Shown here: piece after piece, positions 8,353 to 18,125 of the stretch | How the letters are laid out: the number at the start of each line of letters is the position of its first letter | Numbering within the stretch: the first letter of the stretch is position 1 | IMG/VR virus record: IMGVR_UViG_3300025153_000010 | Coordinates: 1 to 41,962 of that record | From: a virus | Length of the DNA stretch: 41,962 nt | Reading direction: 5' to 3' (one strand) | The notes under the pieces: model-generated | The model's database searches: none | Told to the model about the DNA's origin: nothing | What the model saw: only the letters and a program-made list of their open reading frames with translations | Translations under genes and position numbers: made by a program

Positions 8353-8964
8353 TTATACGTCGAACACTTTGATAATCCATTTCACCTGGCGTTTGAGGCG
8401 GTCTTTTACCCAGACCCCTTGCTTGGTTTCACCCTTCGGGGCGCTCGTATTTCCGGCAATGAACGTGGCAAAAGGAAATCCGGGGTTTGGATGCCACGAC
8501 TTGATGATTTCCACGTGATCGATACCTGTACTTCGTCCCGAAAAGTTGTAACCGGCCACGTCGGCGGGCTGGGCGACGGTACTGCTGGTGACTCTGACTA
8601 CTCGCTTTCGATCAACAAGCCAGTTGACCGTCAAGGCTGGCCCCTTCACGTGAAGCTTAATCCCGCAACGTTTCAGCATCGCAGCAACGAAAGCACCGCA
8701 ATAGGCCCGACCTTTCCATCCGACGTTTGTAAGATCATATCCGATGTCGTTGAAATATCCGACAATGGCGGTATGGTCATTTTTGTCGGTAGCCTCCCTG
8801 ACGTAGGTTGCTTCCCGCAAAGCGCGATCCAAAAAACATTTCTTTTGGGCTTCAATACTATCCTTGGCTGCTACCCGAAGATTACTTGCATCAGCTGAAC
8901 AAAAGCCCAAACTGGCAAACCATAAGAAAAGGCAAAGAAGGCTACACGGTGATAAGGTTCGCAT
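8353..8964 (-). CDS. Secreted CHAP/NlpC-like cysteine peptidase (endolysin candidate)
   Basis: 203 aa. An N-terminal signal peptide-like stretch (LLCLFLWFASLGF, residues 9-21) precedes a domain of CHAP/NlpC-P60 type. The catalytic set can be read as Cys89 in GRAYCGAF, His150 in IDHVEI and Asn172 in AGNTS, with the expected Cys on a helix and His on a beta strand. Such enzymes cleave peptidoglycan cross-bridges or stem peptides in the periplasm. A signal peptide would make it Sec-exported and less dependent on a holin. The start lies 94 nt inside the preceding gene, so translation is nested. No separate wall-binding domain is visible. Confidence 0.7.
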   Translation of the reverse strand: MRTLSPCSLLCLFLWFASLGFCSADASNLRVAAKDSIEAQKKCFLDRALREATYVREATDKNDHTAIVGYFNDIGYDLTNVGWKGRAYCGAFVAAMLKRCGIKLHVKGPALTVNWLVDRKRVVRVTSSTVAQPADVAGYNFSGRSTGIDHVEIIKSWHPNPGFPFATFIAGNTSAPKGETKQGVWVKDRLKRQVKWIIKVFDV

Positions 8965-9641
8965 TGTTCGAGATCAGATATAAGTGAAAAATTGGAAGAA
9001 ACTTTGTTGTGCCAGTAGCCGAAAACGGACGGAAACAGAAGCCAGATGAACCCCACAGCGGCGAGAATGGCGATACTGAAGGGGAGAAAATTGGTTAAAA
9101 CACGGAGGCCGACGCTATTCATCATGCGGCGTGCTGAATCGTTCATCGGGTCGTCGGACACAGCTGCGGTGCCCATCGCCCAGAATAAAAGGAAGCTTAA
9201 CAGTGTTAACCCGCCGATGGCCCAGAGTGCTTTGGAGCTGGAAAGCCCGAAGGTTTTCTTTGTTTCGGTTTTTCCTTCGATAGTGAGAAAGCCCAGGTCG
9301 TCTTCGAGTTCTTCGATTTGAGCAGTCACCTTGCGTTTTTCTTCGGCCAGTTCCAATGCGTCGGATAGGCTTAGTTTGCTCCCCAGCCCATGAACCAGAT
9401 TAAGGGTTTCCAGCGTCTCCTTTAACGCATCCAACTTTTTGAACTTGGCGTCCTGTCCCTGGGCGCGTTGCAATTTCTGTTTTTCAATTTCGACCTGCCG
9501 AAGCTCACTTGCTTTTTCGCGCATTTCTGAAATTTTAATTTCCAGCTGTTCGGGGGTTACCGTGCTGTCCTGATCCTTATGAACCTGGAATGTGGGTGAT
9601 CCGCTGGGGAATCGAGGGGCTGGCTGTGGGTGTTGTGACAT
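8871..9641 (-). CDS. Multi-span membrane protein with coiled coil
   Basis: 256 aa. The N-terminus is Pro/Ser-rich, residues about 30-110 form a long charged coiled coil (EIKISEMREKASELRQVEIE), then three or four transmembrane segments follow (ALWAIGGLTLLSFLLFWAMG, FSIAILAAVGFIWLLF, YGLPVWAFVQLMQVIFG). Its end overlaps the start of the secreted CHAP enzyme. This could be a holin-type or antiholin protein, or a virion ejection protein, since it sits directly behind the connector gene. Only membrane topology is secure. Confidence 0.65.
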   Translation of the reverse strand: MSQHPQPAPRFPSGSPTFQVHKDQDSTVTPEQLEIKISEMREKASELRQVEIEKQKLQRAQGQDAKFKKLDALKETLETLNLVHGLGSKLSLSDALELAEEKRKVTAQIEELEDDLGFLTIEGKTETKKTFGLSSSKALWAIGGLTLLSFLLFWAMGTAAVSDDPMNDSARRMMNSVGLRVLTNFLPFSIAILAAVGFIWLLFPSVFGYWHNKVSSNFSLISDLEQCEPYHRVAFFAFSYGLPVWAFVQLMQVIFG

Positions 9642-9653
9642 TTTGAGATTTGG

Positions 9654-10673
9654 TTAGAAAATGAAAGAATTATTTGCCCGGCCATCGGTGGGGGCGTTTT
9701 GGGTGAAAAGTGGTGTTGTCGATGCCTTTTTGAGCTGGGCACGTTCGTAAAAACTTGGGAAGATGTCCGAGGTGGCGTGCTCGTTCAGGTAGTTGAGCAA
9801 ATCGGATTCTACCTGTTTGGTTTTTGTCACCAGATCAGCCCGAAGCTGTTCAAGCGCCTTGTCCGTGGCTGACAATTCATTGACCAGGGCGTCGTCGAGA
9901 TTGAGAACCCGGATGCCATCACCAAAAAGCTGGATGCGCAAATAAGGAAGGGCCAAAAGCAATGCACGTGGTGCGACGGCCTTTTGGATCAATTCAATCA
10001 CCCAGCCTTCGTGGTTGCTATATTCAGCCTCGGTATCCACCCACTTCGCTTTAAGTGCGTTAAATACTTCGGGTGTGGTGAGCTTTGACACATAATCCTT
10101 TTCGGCGTGAACCAGGTAGGGTTTCAAAGCCAGATAAGTGAGGTGCCGACCGGCAACAACGGGCAAATCCCTGGTGATGCTCATGGCGCTATTAAGAAAC
10201 AGCTCGTGATGCTTTGCGAACTGATCGTCACGCCAAACGGGGTAATCGTCAGGGTTTTGAGAAAGCAGATCCAGCACGTATTCGATTGCAATTTCAGCTT
10301 GTGCCATGGCTGACTTCATGACGTCGATATGTGCCCACTTAGGGGCCATTGTTGTACGGCTTGGCTGATTCATAACAATACCTGCATCGCCAGTGGCAAC
10401 ACGCATGTGAGGCATCGCAATAAGGTAGGTGAACCAGGCCAGGGCGATCTCGGTCAAGTCCCTTAGCTCTGTGTAACGAGTGGTTTCGTCGGGTGTTTCA
10501 CCTTCCCCGACAATGCCGGATTCAAGACGCTTGAACAATGCCTGGCCAATGGCAGGAATGATGTATCGACGCTCGGCCATGCCAACAAAGGGACGCATGG
10601 TATTAAATTCGAGGCTCTTTTGGATGCCTCCAATGTGCTTTTTAAGCTTTTCGGTATCGGTTATTAAGCTCAT
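9654..10673 (-). CDS. DUF6712-like head-tail connector candidate
   Basis: 339 aa, helical, beginning MSLITDTEKLKKHIGGIQ. The N-terminal part (RPFVGMAERRYIIPAIGQAL, a region of about 20 residues near position 26) and the TLREL-like helices resemble the DUF6712 proteins found behind portal genes in Bacteroidota prophages. It begins 3 nt after the portal stop. In that setting a head-tail adaptor or a portal-associated protein is likely. The family link is from memory of the pattern and was not searched. Confidence 0.65.
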   Translation of the reverse strand: MSLITDTEKLKKHIGGIQKSLEFNTMRPFVGMAERRYIIPAIGQALFKRLESGIVGEGETPDETTRYTELRDLTEIALAWFTYLIAMPHMRVATGDAGIVMNQPSRTTMAPKWAHIDVMKSAMAQAEIAIEYVLDLLSQNPDDYPVWRDDQFAKHHELFLNSAMSITRDLPVVAGRHLTYLALKPYLVHAEKDYVSKLTTPEVFNALKAKWVDTEAEYSNHEGWVIELIQKAVAPRALLLALPYLRIQLFGDGIRVLNLDDALVNELSATDKALEQLRADLVTKTKQVESDLLNYLNEHATSDIFPSFYERAQLKKASTTPLFTQNAPTDGRANNSFIF

Positions 10674-10675
10674 AA

Positions 10676-11965
10676 TTAGTTCTCGACTACGGTGGATGAA
10701 TTTTGCTTACCCGTTGGGTTTTTGTCCAGGGTGGTGAACTGGGTGTCGGCGAACTGGAATTCGATATCTGACGGCAACCCCGAAAGCTTCGCACAAACCT
10801 TGATCGGCTGGATCATGGGGTGACGGTCGGCGGCGGTCATCATTTTGGTGTACTCATATGCCAGGCGAATCTCAGACCCTGAACCGCCCAGCTTGCTACC
10901 TGTATCGATCCCGGCAAGAACCGGCATTATACCATGTGAGCTGGAATGAGCGATGTCAGCTGTCGATGCTATTTTGGTATAAGCGTCGTCAGACATTTTA
11001 TTATCAAGCGGTTCGATCATCAGTCCCGAAATAGCTTTACCATCAGGTCCCAGAAAATAGCGGGTGATAATCGCCTTGTTTACATTCTTGACACCAGAAA
11101 GCCACTGATCCATTTCATTACGGAGCTGCACGAACGCTGCTTTTTGTTCGGCTTCGTCGGTGATACCTTGCTGAATAAAATAATCACCCGGGATTTTGAT
11201 CACGTACTTGATATTGTATCCGTTTTTCAACCCTGAAATGTGGAATTCGGGAATGAGGTTTGAGACTTCCAGCCACTTATCACCACCCCACCAGGACGGG
11301 AATGCATAGAACGGCTGACCAGGTATAGGCTCCTTTTCATGCATGATCGAGTCTGTGAAGCGGGAAGGGTTCACAGGATCGAAAGCCGGAACCTCAAATT
11401 TCTTCGCTGTTCGAGACATAGGTGTGCCAAACATGTCGGACAAAAGAAACTTGGTAGCGTCGTATTGCCCTTTGGGGATCCTGCCAATGCGGGTAACAAA
11501 AGCGTCGCGAACCTTTGGCCGCCAGAATTTACCCTCTTTGTCGGAACTGATGTTGGTGAAAGTGTTCCAGCTGTACGACCATTGCCAAGCAGCTTCGCGG
11601 GCAAACTTCTGAATTTGGGCGCGTTCCATCCATTCCTTGACCCGGTCGTCTTCGTACGGTTCGTAAATAACCTTGCGGTCTTCGACGATCCGGCGCATTG
11701 GCACCACACCGGCACCGATCATGTACTTGACATTGGTACGAAGTAGCTGCAAAGCTTTGTCATTGGCCGACATTAGCTTGTGCATGGTATTGGGCTTGTC
11801 ATCGCGAAAGCCCCATGGATAGTAGTCAGGGTATAGCGCTTCGGAAGTATCGTACCAGCCAGAAACCGGCGTATGTGCCTGATCATGTTTCCCGATTACG
11901 GTAAGAAACAGGCCGTTTTTGCCATTGGTGATAATAGAAGATTTGTCGGAAACTGGGTGGATCAT
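10676..11965 (-). CDS. Portal protein
   Basis: 429 aa. Position two genes downstream of the large terminase, size, and a C-terminal helix of portal type (GSGSEIRLAYEYTKMMTAAD) followed by HPMIQPIKVCAKLSGLP support a portal: the dodecameric ring at the capsid vertex through which DNA is packaged and ejected. The N-terminal half has the typical helical wing (DKALQLLRTNVKYMIGAGV). Overlap with the preceding gene is ATGA, and the next gene follows after 2 nt. No truncation is visible. Confidence 0.8.
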   Translation of the reverse strand: MIHPVSDKSSIITNGKNGLFLTVIGKHDQAHTPVSGWYDTSEALYPDYYPWGFRDDKPNTMHKLMSANDKALQLLRTNVKYMIGAGVVPMRRIVEDRKVIYEPYEDDRVKEWMERAQIQKFAREAAWQWSYSWNTFTNISSDKEGKFWRPKVRDAFVTRIGRIPKGQYDATKFLLSDMFGTPMSRTAKKFEVPAFDPVNPSRFTDSIMHEKEPIPGQPFYAFPSWWGGDKWLEVSNLIPEFHISGLKNGYNIKYVIKIPGDYFIQQGITDEAEQKAAFVQLRNEMDQWLSGVKNVNKAIITRYFLGPDGKAISGLMIEPLDNKMSDDAYTKIASTADIAHSSSHGIMPVLAGIDTGSKLGGSGSEIRLAYEYTKMMTAADRHPMIQPIKVCAKLSGLPSDIEFQFADTQFTTLDKNPTGKQNSSTVVEN

Positions 11966-12360
11966 TGCAAAACCGGTTTTTCAGGGTGACGTATTTCCAT
12001 CCATTCCTTGGAAAAGGATGGCTTGTAATGAGTAATAAGCTTGATTTTAATGTGGCGAACCTGACGGGATCCATCATCGCCAGCGAAGACGATGCGGATA
12101 AGGTTGTTAGCCTGCAAATTAATGGTGGTATGCTTGTCGCTTTCCTCCCGGACTTCCTTGGATCTGGGAGCCTGAACGGCCATTGTTACCGATTCGTAAG
12201 AGCGAGAACACCTGAATTTTTCCCCTGCAGTACCGTCAACTTTATAATACCGAATGCTGGCCACGCGCGGAGACCCGTCCGACTCGAATTCATTGAAGAA
12301 ATCGAACAGGGCTGCTTCACGCTTGATAGATGGTGTATCCACACCGGGAACTTCCTGCAT
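11962..12360 (-). CDS. Small hypothetical protein coupled to portal
   Basis: 132 aa, starting MQEVPGVDTPSIKREAALF. Beta-rich and basic at the C-terminus (HIKIKLITHYKPSFSKEWME), no known motif. Its stop overlaps the portal ATG by four bases. It is the first gene after a clear terminator at 12419-12452, so the portal operon probably begins just upstream of it, although I could not identify a convincing promoter in the gap of about 60 nt. Confidence 0.6.
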   Translation of the reverse strand: MQEVPGVDTPSIKREAALFDFFNEFESDGSPRVASIRYYKVDGTAGEKFRCSRSYESVTMAVQAPRSKEVREESDKHTTINLQANNLIRIVFAGDDGSRQVRHIKIKLITHYKPSFSKEWMEIRHPEKPVLQ

Positions 12361-12418
12361 TGGGTTTCGCTATTTACAATGGCGAATTTGCAGGGTATGT
12401 GGATACTTGGAAAGGACG

Positions 12419-12452
12419 AAAAAAACAGCGCCTCGGATAATCCAAGGCGCTG
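12419..12452 (-). terminator. Rho-independent terminator
   Basis: On the minus strand the stem CAGCGCCTTGGA / TCCGAGGCGCTG (one wobble pair, 3-nt loop) is followed by seven T. It lies 25 nt after the stop of the 12478-12741 gene and separates the terminase transcript from the portal transcript. Confidence 0.85.
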
Positions 12453-12477
12453 TAAATGTCAAGTGAGATGTAGGGAC

Positions 12478-12741
12478 TTAATTTGACGCCTGACCTGAGT
12501 TGTTAAACGCGTCACGAATTTCATAAAGTGTTACCAGTATTTCACGCTTGTCTAACGACACTCCGGAACCATCTGAAAGAGTGATGTACTTAATGGCCAC
12601 GTCGAGTTCACCACCTATTGTAAGCATGCTACCTTCGCCTACCATATCGAGAAGGTGGAAAAGTGGCTCCACATTAACAAGCTGGCCGGTAGAAGGATTT
12701 TTAACAAAAAGAGGAAGGTATTCCATAGTGCTACTTTGCAT
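12478..12741 (-). CDS. Small hypothetical protein after large terminase
   Basis: 87 aa from ATG 12741 (or 12726). Acidic, with segments such as SMLTIGGELDVAIKYITLSD and DKREILVTLYEIRDAF; no membrane span or motif. It is the last gene before the terminator at 12419-12452. Function unknown; a head-completion or decoration role is possible by position only. Confidence 0.55.
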   Translation of the reverse strand: MQSSTMEYLPLFVKNPSTGQLVNVEPLFHLLDMVGEGSMLTIGGELDVAIKYITLSDGSGVSLDKREILVTLYEIRDAFNNSGQASN

Positions 12742-12816
12742 AAAAGATTGTTTTTTAGGGGCTATCGCCGCCCCCGCCGTGTAGGATAAGTTTTCATTGC
12801 CTGCAAAGTTAATCTA

Positions 12817-14346
12817 CTAAGAGCCTAAAAATCCTATCGACGGAATAACTGACGACCCCATAGCCATCCTGCCAGCCCTAGCGCCATATTTAGTACATAA
12901 ATAATAATCGACCGTGTCGGTTAAGTGGGTTGCCAGCTCCTGGGGGATCGAGCGGCGTTCGGATCCTTTGTCCTTTTCGAAGTTCTCCAAAATGGGCGTT
13001 TGCGACATACACATCATGACCACTTTGGCGTGTCGGAGATTGAAACGGACTTTTGGCAACCGGGTGTTTTCTTCTTTGAGGATCTCATCCATAAAAAAGA
13101 ATTTGTCGCGGTGTGCCCAGTTGTAGGATCCGGCCATGATGGCGACACGCCAGCCGTATTTTCGTAAAATTTTGGTAAAAACATCCAAATGCGTTTCGGT
13201 CGTGCCCGCGTTTTTGGACTTGATGTTCCGGTCTCCGTAGATCTGGATCAGCTTTAAACGATGGCCAATATACTTTTCACAGAATTTGATGGCTAGTTTT
13301 TCGACCATGTTGATCTTTTCCTGATCAGGCTTAACGAATAGCGCGTCGAAACAATGCTCGGTGTTTCGGGCTTCCTGCCATAGTGTACCAGAAGTGAACG
13401 ACGCGTTGGTGTCGATGGAAATATTGATAGCCGAATCCTGACTGTAATCGCCTTGGGCCATTTGCCACACACCTAAGGCGTCGTCGTAATCGTAACGCGT
13501 TTCCATATTGCAATGCTTATCCATGCTCAGAGATGGGTAGAAGCCATTGGGAAGTGACGTCATACGCTTGTTTTCCATCTCGACCTCGAATTCTATCGGT
13601 GTTAAAAGTTCGCGCTGGGTTTCAATGTAGTCAGGTACTTTGGCGAGCAGTGCATAATTATCGGCGGCGGTTGCCTCCTGATAGAGATACTTTTCCGGAT
13701 TGTCTTTTGCCAAATCTTCATACTTGAAAATCCAATTACCCTCGGGGTTCCAGGGCACGGATGAGAAGTGATAAAAGGCCAGATTGAGATGGGAATCGAA
13801 GCCGATCGGCGCACGGTTACGGGGAAGGATAATCTTATTAACCCAGTCCTCTTTGAACCAGCCGGACTCATCAATAAAGTTTTGTGTGTCGTTACCACCA
13901 CGGTTGGTATTTGGCCGGTCGTAACTCCTGAGCTGCAACACATACCCCGACTTGAAGGAAATGCAGTTGTCGAATTTTTTCGGCGAATAAATCGGCTTTG
14001 CCCAGTTTGCGGGTGGCCGCTTGAACTGTACATAATTACCACGACCCGTTTTAGGGTCGTATGGATGCCAGCCGTATTGTTTCCAAACAGCGTCTGCCTG
14101 TTCCAGGATAATTTCAAGGCCCTGGCCAAAGGTGTTACAATTAAGTGACGCCTTCGCACCCGGCAGTGCTTTGGCTGATTGCCCGATAACATGGCAAAGT
14201 GTATTCGTCTTGGCTGATGCGCGGCCACAAATTGCGGCCTTAATCCTTGCTGTGGATTTCAGGAATTTGATTTGCCACGGATTCAACCTGATTACCGCCT
14301 GGGAGGCTTCTTGGAATGTCTTCATATGGAGTGTCGATAGCCTCAT
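12817..14346 (-). CDS. Terminase large subunit
   Basis: 509 aa. It drives DNA into the prohead and cuts the concatemer. Walker A-like GRASAKT at residues 41-47 (Lys46), Walker B hydrophobic strand plus acid pair at FIDESGW (Asp159, Glu160). The nuclease half shows candidate metal-binding Asp312 (ISIDTNASF), an Asp in IYGDRN and an Asp in HLTDTVDYYL. The start is nested about 107 nt (or 86 nt with the second Met, MKTFQEASQ) inside the small terminase gene, so translation is probably coupled. The length is normal for the family. Confidence 0.92.
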   Translation of the reverse strand: MRLSTLHMKTFQEASQAVIRLNPWQIKFLKSTARIKAAICGRASAKTNTLCHVIGQSAKALPGAKASLNCNTFGQGLEIILEQADAVWKQYGWHPYDPKTGRGNYVQFKRPPANWAKPIYSPKKFDNCISFKSGYVLQLRSYDRPNTNRGGNDTQNFIDESGWFKEDWVNKIILPRNRAPIGFDSHLNLAFYHFSSVPWNPEGNWIFKYEDLAKDNPEKYLYQEATAADNYALLAKVPDYIETQRELLTPIEFEVEMENKRMTSLPNGFYPSLSMDKHCNMETRYDYDDALGVWQMAQGDYSQDSAINISIDTNASFTSGTLWQEARNTEHCFDALFVKPDQEKINMVEKLAIKFCEKYIGHRLKLIQIYGDRNIKSKNAGTTETHLDVFTKILRKYGWRVAIMAGSYNWAHRDKFFFMDEILKEENTRLPKVRFNLRHAKVVMMCMSQTPILENFEKDKGSERRSIPQELATHLTDTVDYYLCTKYGARAGRMAMGSSVIPSIGFLGS

Positions 14347-14821
14347 AGATGAAAGATGCTGGAACGGAGTAATCGGTATCGTCCTGATCTTCCTCTTTAA
14401 TTTCGTCGTAGGCGTTCATGAGTTTATTGATCTGGTCGTTCAGCCGAGCGGCGGCAATGTAGTCGCCCATTTGTGACGCTTCGGCTTCCCGCTTTTCAAG
14501 ATGCTGGATCCTGAAAGCCTTTTTTGCCCGCAAGCTCATTTCGTGAATGTCGCCATACAATTCCATGGCTTCGTTCACGATCCGGTTGGACATTTGCATA
14601 CTGACCTCGTAGTGATCCTGAATGAACTTCACCACTTCGGCGCGTTTCCATGGGCCGCAATAATGCCCATCGACATCAGCCTGACCGAAGTCGATCAGGG
14701 CAATTACCCGCTCATAGCGCTGTAAAAATTCCTGCTCGGCGACGGTAGGCTCGTAGTCACCGGCATAATAGTCGCGGTACTTTTGAAGCTTGTCAGGCTG
14801 ATGTGGGATGATGTTAGGCAT
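14240..14821 (-). CDS. Terminase small subunit (putative)
   Basis: 193 aa, helical. The centre (KRAEVVKFIQDHYEVSMQMS) looks like a helix-turn-helix of small terminases, followed by a long coiled coil (EKREAEASQMGDYIAAARLN) and an acidic tail (EIKEEDQDDTDY). It directly precedes and overlaps the large terminase gene, the standard arrangement. The small subunit would recognise the packaging site. The assignment is by position and fold impression. Confidence 0.75.
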   Translation of the reverse strand: MPNIIPHQPDKLQKYRDYYAGDYEPTVAEQEFLQRYERVIALIDFGQADVDGHYCGPWKRAEVVKFIQDHYEVSMQMSNRIVNEAMELYGDIHEMSLRAKKAFRIQHLEKREAEASQMGDYIAAARLNDQINKLMNAYDEIKEEDQDDTDYSVPASFIYEAIDTPYEDIPRSLPGGNQVESVANQIPEIHSKD

Positions 14822-14824
14822 GGA

Positions 14825-17800
14825 TTAAACGGTTGTACTGTAAGCCACCCATCCGTACACTTGCGCCCCTGCGCTTCGTAATGCAAAATACCCCGGATGG
14901 TTATAGTCATCATTCGCGATTTGCAGCGTGGTATTTATCGAACCTTCGTCATTCTGTTCAAACGTAAAGCTATGACTCAATGGCTGCATGGCGAACCATG
15001 TCGGGATAATATATATACGGTTAGCTACCTGACTAGCAAGGCTTCCGAATCGCGTTTGCAGCTCTTTGTACAAATCCCACTTGTTGTTGTGATCCGATTG
15101 TGAAAATAAGCCGACGTAATTTGGGTGCCTCTCTGGAAACATTGGGCCTGGAATGTCTGTCATTAAAACCCCAACCTTGCAAGATGGCAACTGTGTGGTA
15201 ATCTCCGTTGCGAGTTCAATGATATCATTAGCTATATCAACCGGGTTGGTGACGTGCAACCTATCGTTTTCACCGGTTGTAATTAAGTAATGGGTAGGTG
15301 TGCAAACCTGGTGATTCGCCAGACTCACTACTTTACTTCCTGCCGTACTGCCTAAAATCAATGGCGTAACCCCATCGGGGGCCAGTGTTTTCCATTCAGC
15401 TAGGTATTTTGTAAAATTGAACCTGTTTGTTCCAGATTTTGCGTAGTCAAAGTAAGGATTTACTGTTGACAGAGTCCCTGCAGAAACGCCGTCTATCCAT
15501 GCTTGAACAAGTGCAATTTGAGGGGCGGATCCAGTCCACGCACCTAGACTATTGGAAATTTGATTTTCCGAAATAAGCGTGTTGTAAGAATTCGCCGAAA
15601 TTACCGGCGCAACGACACCGTAAATCGCCTTTGAAATTAAGGTGTTATCTGAAGCCGAGCCATTGTATCCACGACTGTTGGTTGTTGATAAACCCAATAA
15701 ATCCCAGCCACCAAGTGGAAAAACCCACATTCTTATAGGGTGTCTAAGCCATGTACTTGTAGCCCACCCACCAAAGCCATCAGCAAATTGTTTGATTGTG
15801 AGACTATTGCTTTTATAGGAGAGGGTTCCATCTCCTTGGTTAGACCTCCCCATGCACAGATAGCTAAATCCGCTACCTGCGTCAATCCTATTTTTTTCAG
15901 CAATTTCCTTTGCCATTCCATGAATTGTGCCCGCTCCAACGCCTGAATAACTACCGTTTCTTGGTCGAAATGTAGTTATACTATCTCCGATCCATCCCAC
16001 TTTTGGGAACTGTGAAGCCAACGCGCTTATATTGACTGAAATGCGGTTTATATTGACATTTTTCGTTAAATATTTGCCCCCTCCCAGTGTAATAGCGAGC
16101 GTATCTTGGATCACCGTCCCCGCATTTGTTGCATTTTTAGCAGTGATGATAAAGTTCTTACCCCCATTCAGCCAGACCTCTATTTTTTCCCGAATGAAGT
16201 GCTGCAAGTATAAAAGCGTTGGCTCTTTCCTTGTTGTGGCAACTCCGTCCGGTAAATAAATATTTGCGGGTGATATGTACTGAAAATCAATCAATCCAAG
16301 GTTGGCCACTGCTTCTAGTGCGGCTGTTTTCGCCGCTAATAAGTCCGTTGTGATCTTATCAGCTACGAAGCTTTCGCCAATTTTCGCCCCTACTGTGAGG
16401 CGTTTGGCTAGGATGCTATGCGCATCAACCTTATCATTTAAATCCTCTGTCACATAGGATTCGTAAGCTGTGGCTGATGTCCCGATTTGAATTTGTAATG
16501 TATCTTTCTGTGGTAATGACACCCCACTTCCGTAAATCTGCATAGCGATTTTTACGCATAGCGCAGGCGTGGTGAAAGCAAAATTATTTGTAGGACTACC
16601 TATGAACGATATAGTCGCACCCGCGGCATTTAGGAATTTTAAACCGCGCGGTGGCCCTATGGTTAATCCTGAAATAAAATACGTCGTGTTTGGCAAAACA
16701 GGCATATCCTTAATACGACCAAATCCAGCAACGGAAAATACAACACCGTCAGAGCCAACGCCTTCGCCGTCCTGGACGTGCGTGGCTTTGTCAAACTTAT
16801 TTGTTCCCACGATGGCGACAGTTGCCCCGGTTGCTTTCCCCGCAATTGCAGCCGAGTTGGCAGCTACATTTGCTTCGATCGTATCAAGTCTTGTAAGAAA
16901 CAAAACATCCTCATAAAAATGAACGATTCCCGGGTTTGCGTCCCCTGCCGGTAACGTAGGTACGGTTGTATATGTAGGTGCGACAGTTGGCAACCAAACG
17001 CGATAATACAACCCCGTTCCGTTGTTCCATTCTCCACTAGCATCATCCTTGTTTGTGACCGAATACACCGGGTTTAATGTCGCATCGCAAGATATAGACA
17101 CGAATATTCTATCCCCGTTCGCCGTTGTGACAGAGTTTGTTAACTTGATTTTGTATTCGTAATTGTGGTAATCTACAATTGAATCAGCATCGTCGTAAGT
17201 GGCAAATTCCGCGTAAGGAACTGTTGTATCTAGAAGAATCGTATTAACACCCGATCTTTGGTGAATGACCTGAAATCTTATGTCACTATTGATTGTTCCT
17301 AAACTACTGCGTTTAAAAATGAAGAATCCTGCTCTATCAAGCTTCTTAACTCCTTTTGGGAAAAACCAATATTTGTGCTCCTTCAATGTGGTCGAAATCC
17401 CATACGTGGTATAGGCGTAGCTGGGCACTTGCTGAATACGCGCCACTGGAGTAATAACAGGAGTCAATTTAATGGTTTGAGCCTCTAAACTTGTTATTTT
17501 GGGTTCGGCAACGACTATTTTTTGAAGCGCCAAGTCGCTTGCTTTAATCCAAGACCAATGGGTTCCAATTTTCTTCAACCTATCTCCGGGGTTGACAGCC
17601 TGGCCAATACTGAAATTTTCGCCTGCGAATGCCATTACACCAGCTACGGGCGTAATATCGAGATAAGCTCCATCCACCCAAGCCGGGTTTGGTGTCGCAG
17701 TAATGGTAGGAGTATTGGTTGAAGCGTTCCAAGACCCTTTCGGAATTAGCCCCAGATCTGCTCTATCAGCGGCTGCTATTGATCTGTCAGCGGCGAGCTC

Positions 17801-18046
17801 TGATAATACTTTTTGGGCGGTAGCCGCTGTTATATTACTATTGAAAGTGCTGATGTGCTCGTCGTACGTACCGAGAATGTCTGTCAATTGGCTTTGAAAA
17901 GTCGCCGGGTCGATTTCACCATGGTTGTCGTAGTAATCAACCCATGTTTCGAGCATATCGGCGAGCTCAGTGTCTTGGATGGGAGAAACGGGTGAACGGC
18001 CCCGAAGGGTGTTAATAGCTGCAATGAGCTGGGAACGTGTTGGCAT
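14825..18046 (-). CDS. Tail fibre/spike with SGNH-family hydrolase domain
   Basis: 1073 aa. The N-terminal two thirds are repetitive, beta-rich fibre-like sequence with a jelly-roll-like stretch. From about residue 680 an SGNH/GDSL hydrolase is readable: block I GDSIT (nucleophile Ser689), block III GEND (925-928, Asn927), and block V DYNH with Asp1047 and His1050. Such enzymes on phage fibres remove O-acetyl or other acyl groups from capsule, LPS or exopolysaccharide during adsorption. The gene stands alone between the accessory block and the small terminase, behind a terminator at 18126-18159, which is an unusual place for a fibre. The stop is 3 nt before the small terminase start. Confidence 0.8.
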   Translation of the reverse strand: MPTRSQLIAAINTLRGRSPVSPIQDTELADMLETWVDYYDNHGEIDPATFQSQLTDILGTYDEHISTFNSNITAATAQKVLSELAADRSIAAADRADLGLIPKGSWNASTNTPTITATPNPAWVDGAYLDITPVAGVMAFAGENFSIGQAVNPGDRLKKIGTHWSWIKASDLALQKIVVAEPKITSLEAQTIKLTPVITPVARIQQVPSYAYTTYGISTTLKEHKYWFFPKGVKKLDRAGFFIFKRSSLGTINSDIRFQVIHQRSGVNTILLDTTVPYAEFATYDDADSIVDYHNYEYKIKLTNSVTTANGDRIFVSISCDATLNPVYSVTNKDDASGEWNNGTGLYYRVWLPTVAPTYTTVPTLPAGDANPGIVHFYEDVLFLTRLDTIEANVAANSAAIAGKATGATVAIVGTNKFDKATHVQDGEGVGSDGVVFSVAGFGRIKDMPVLPNTTYFISGLTIGPPRGLKFLNAAGATISFIGSPTNNFAFTTPALCVKIAMQIYGSGVSLPQKDTLQIQIGTSATAYESYVTEDLNDKVDAHSILAKRLTVGAKIGESFVADKITTDLLAAKTAALEAVANLGLIDFQYISPANIYLPDGVATTRKEPTLLYLQHFIREKIEVWLNGGKNFIITAKNATNAGTVIQDTLAITLGGGKYLTKNVNINRISVNISALASQFPKVGWIGDSITTFRPRNGSYSGVGAGTIHGMAKEIAEKNRIDAGSGFSYLCMGRSNQGDGTLSYKSNSLTIKQFADGFGGWATSTWLRHPIRMWVFPLGGWDLLGLSTTNSRGYNGSASDNTLISKAIYGVVAPVISANSYNTLISENQISNSLGAWTGSAPQIALVQAWIDGVSAGTLSTVNPYFDYAKSGTNRFNFTKYLAEWKTLAPDGVTPLILGSTAGSKVVSLANHQVCTPTHYLITTGENDRLHVTNPVDIANDIIELATEITTQLPSCKVGVLMTDIPGPMFPERHPNYVGLFSQSDHNNKWDLYKELQTRFGSLASQVANRIYIIPTWFAMQPLSHSFTFEQNDEGSINTTLQIANDDYNHPGYFALRSAGAQVYGWVAYSTTV

Positions 18047-18125
18047 AACGTTTCGTGATTGGTTGTAAGGTTATCATCACGAAAGTACCGGCAGGAAAAA
18101 GAGGTGGAAAGGACGGAAAATTTGG

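Noticed and set aside
13602-14228. Minus-strand frame of 208 codons inside the large terminase gene
   Set aside because: His/Arg/Pro-rich, no start context, terminase motifs are in the other frame.
14825-18046. Diversity-generating retroelement target in the fibre
   Set aside because: No reverse transcriptase gene or template repeat in the window.
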